DNA of 5,146 nucleotides, taken from Marinospirillum sp. Its GTDB lineage: Bacteria > Pseudomonadota > Gammaproteobacteria > Pseudomonadales > Halomonadaceae. Under the pieces are notes generated by a model that had not been told where the DNA came from, searched no databases, and saw nothing but the letters and a program-made list of their open reading frames with translations. A program made the position numbers and the translations under genes. Below are positions 5,126 to 5,146 of this stretch, in pieces. Position 1 is the first letter of the stretch; the number at the start of each line of letters is the position of its first letter. The stretch spans positions 1 through 5,146 of the forward strand of contig NZ_JACUUA010000222.1 in the NCBI RefSeq assembly GCF_014859565.1, in the 5' to 3' direction.

Positions 5126-5146
5126 AAAATAGCGGGCAACTAACCC
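5125..5146 (+). terminator. Probable Rho-independent terminator, cut by the window edge
   Basis: AAAAATAGCGGG (5125-5136 with the A of the stop codon) followed by a short loop and CCC at 5144-5146 looks like the 5' arm, loop and first bases of the 3' arm of a bidirectional terminator. The missing part would be expected to read GCTATTTTT. A weaker nested pairing (GGGTTA 5112-5117 with TAACCC 5141-5146; CGCT 5120-5123 with AGCG 5131-5134) is also visible. The call depends on sequence outside the window. Confidence 0.45.

Noticed and set aside
5114..5146. GTTAAGC at 5114-5120 as an integron attC core site, making the DUF2335 unit a gene cassette.
   Set aside because: No matching RYYYAAC inverse core or paired inner boxes are at attC distance upstream, and no integrase is visible. 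The bases are explained by the small ORF and the terminator-like stem.

Overview
The window reads as part of a surface-polysaccharide (nucleotide-sugar) locus of a Gram-negative bacterium, most likely a gammaproteobacterium. The reasons are the gene content (hexapeptide acetyltransferase tail, DegT-family aminotransferase), the moderate GC, and a structured intergenic element whose minus strand begins with GTAGGAGCGC, like REP elements of Pseudomonas and its relatives. The species cannot be fixed from the sequence. All recognised genes are on the + strand.

Layout. Positions 1-81 hold the C-terminal tail of a left-handed beta-helix sugar acetyltransferase (PglD/NeuD type). Twelve bases later starts a tightly coupled three-gene cassette (94-2929). 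It encodes a DUF262 (ParB/sulfiredoxin-like fold) protein, a DUF3696-type AAA/ABC-like ATPase without a TOPRIM domain, and a PLD-like protein with one degenerate HKD motif (HxRxxxxD). The ORFs overlap at both junctions, so the three proteins are probably co-translated. Twenty bases after the cassette starts a full-length DegT/DnrJ/EryC1/StrS PLP-dependent sugar aminotransferase (2950-4104), the usual partner of the acetyltransferase. The cassette therefore looks inserted into a sugar operon between two pathway genes, apparently borrowing its transcription.

The right part (4105-5146) differs. A 24-codon ORF (4112-4186) is followed by a dense run of small hairpins (about 4186-4273), then by a 69-aa hypothetical protein (4388-4597) and a DUF2335 membrane protein (4602-5075). 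A 17-codon ORF (5072-5125) follows, and then what looks like the 5' part of a Rho-independent terminator cut by the window edge. The two tiny ORFs share a 19/20-identical start (MKKTTTK) and bracket the hairpin/69-aa/DUF2335 unit.

The best candidate for an under-described system is the DUF262 + DUF3696 ATPase + PLD-like trio, which has the architecture of an anti-phage defence module: an ATPase sensor/switch with two putative nucleic-acid-acting partners. This is inferred from family membership and gene order and is not demonstrated. The second candidate is the repeat-bracketed 69-aa/DUF2335 pair.
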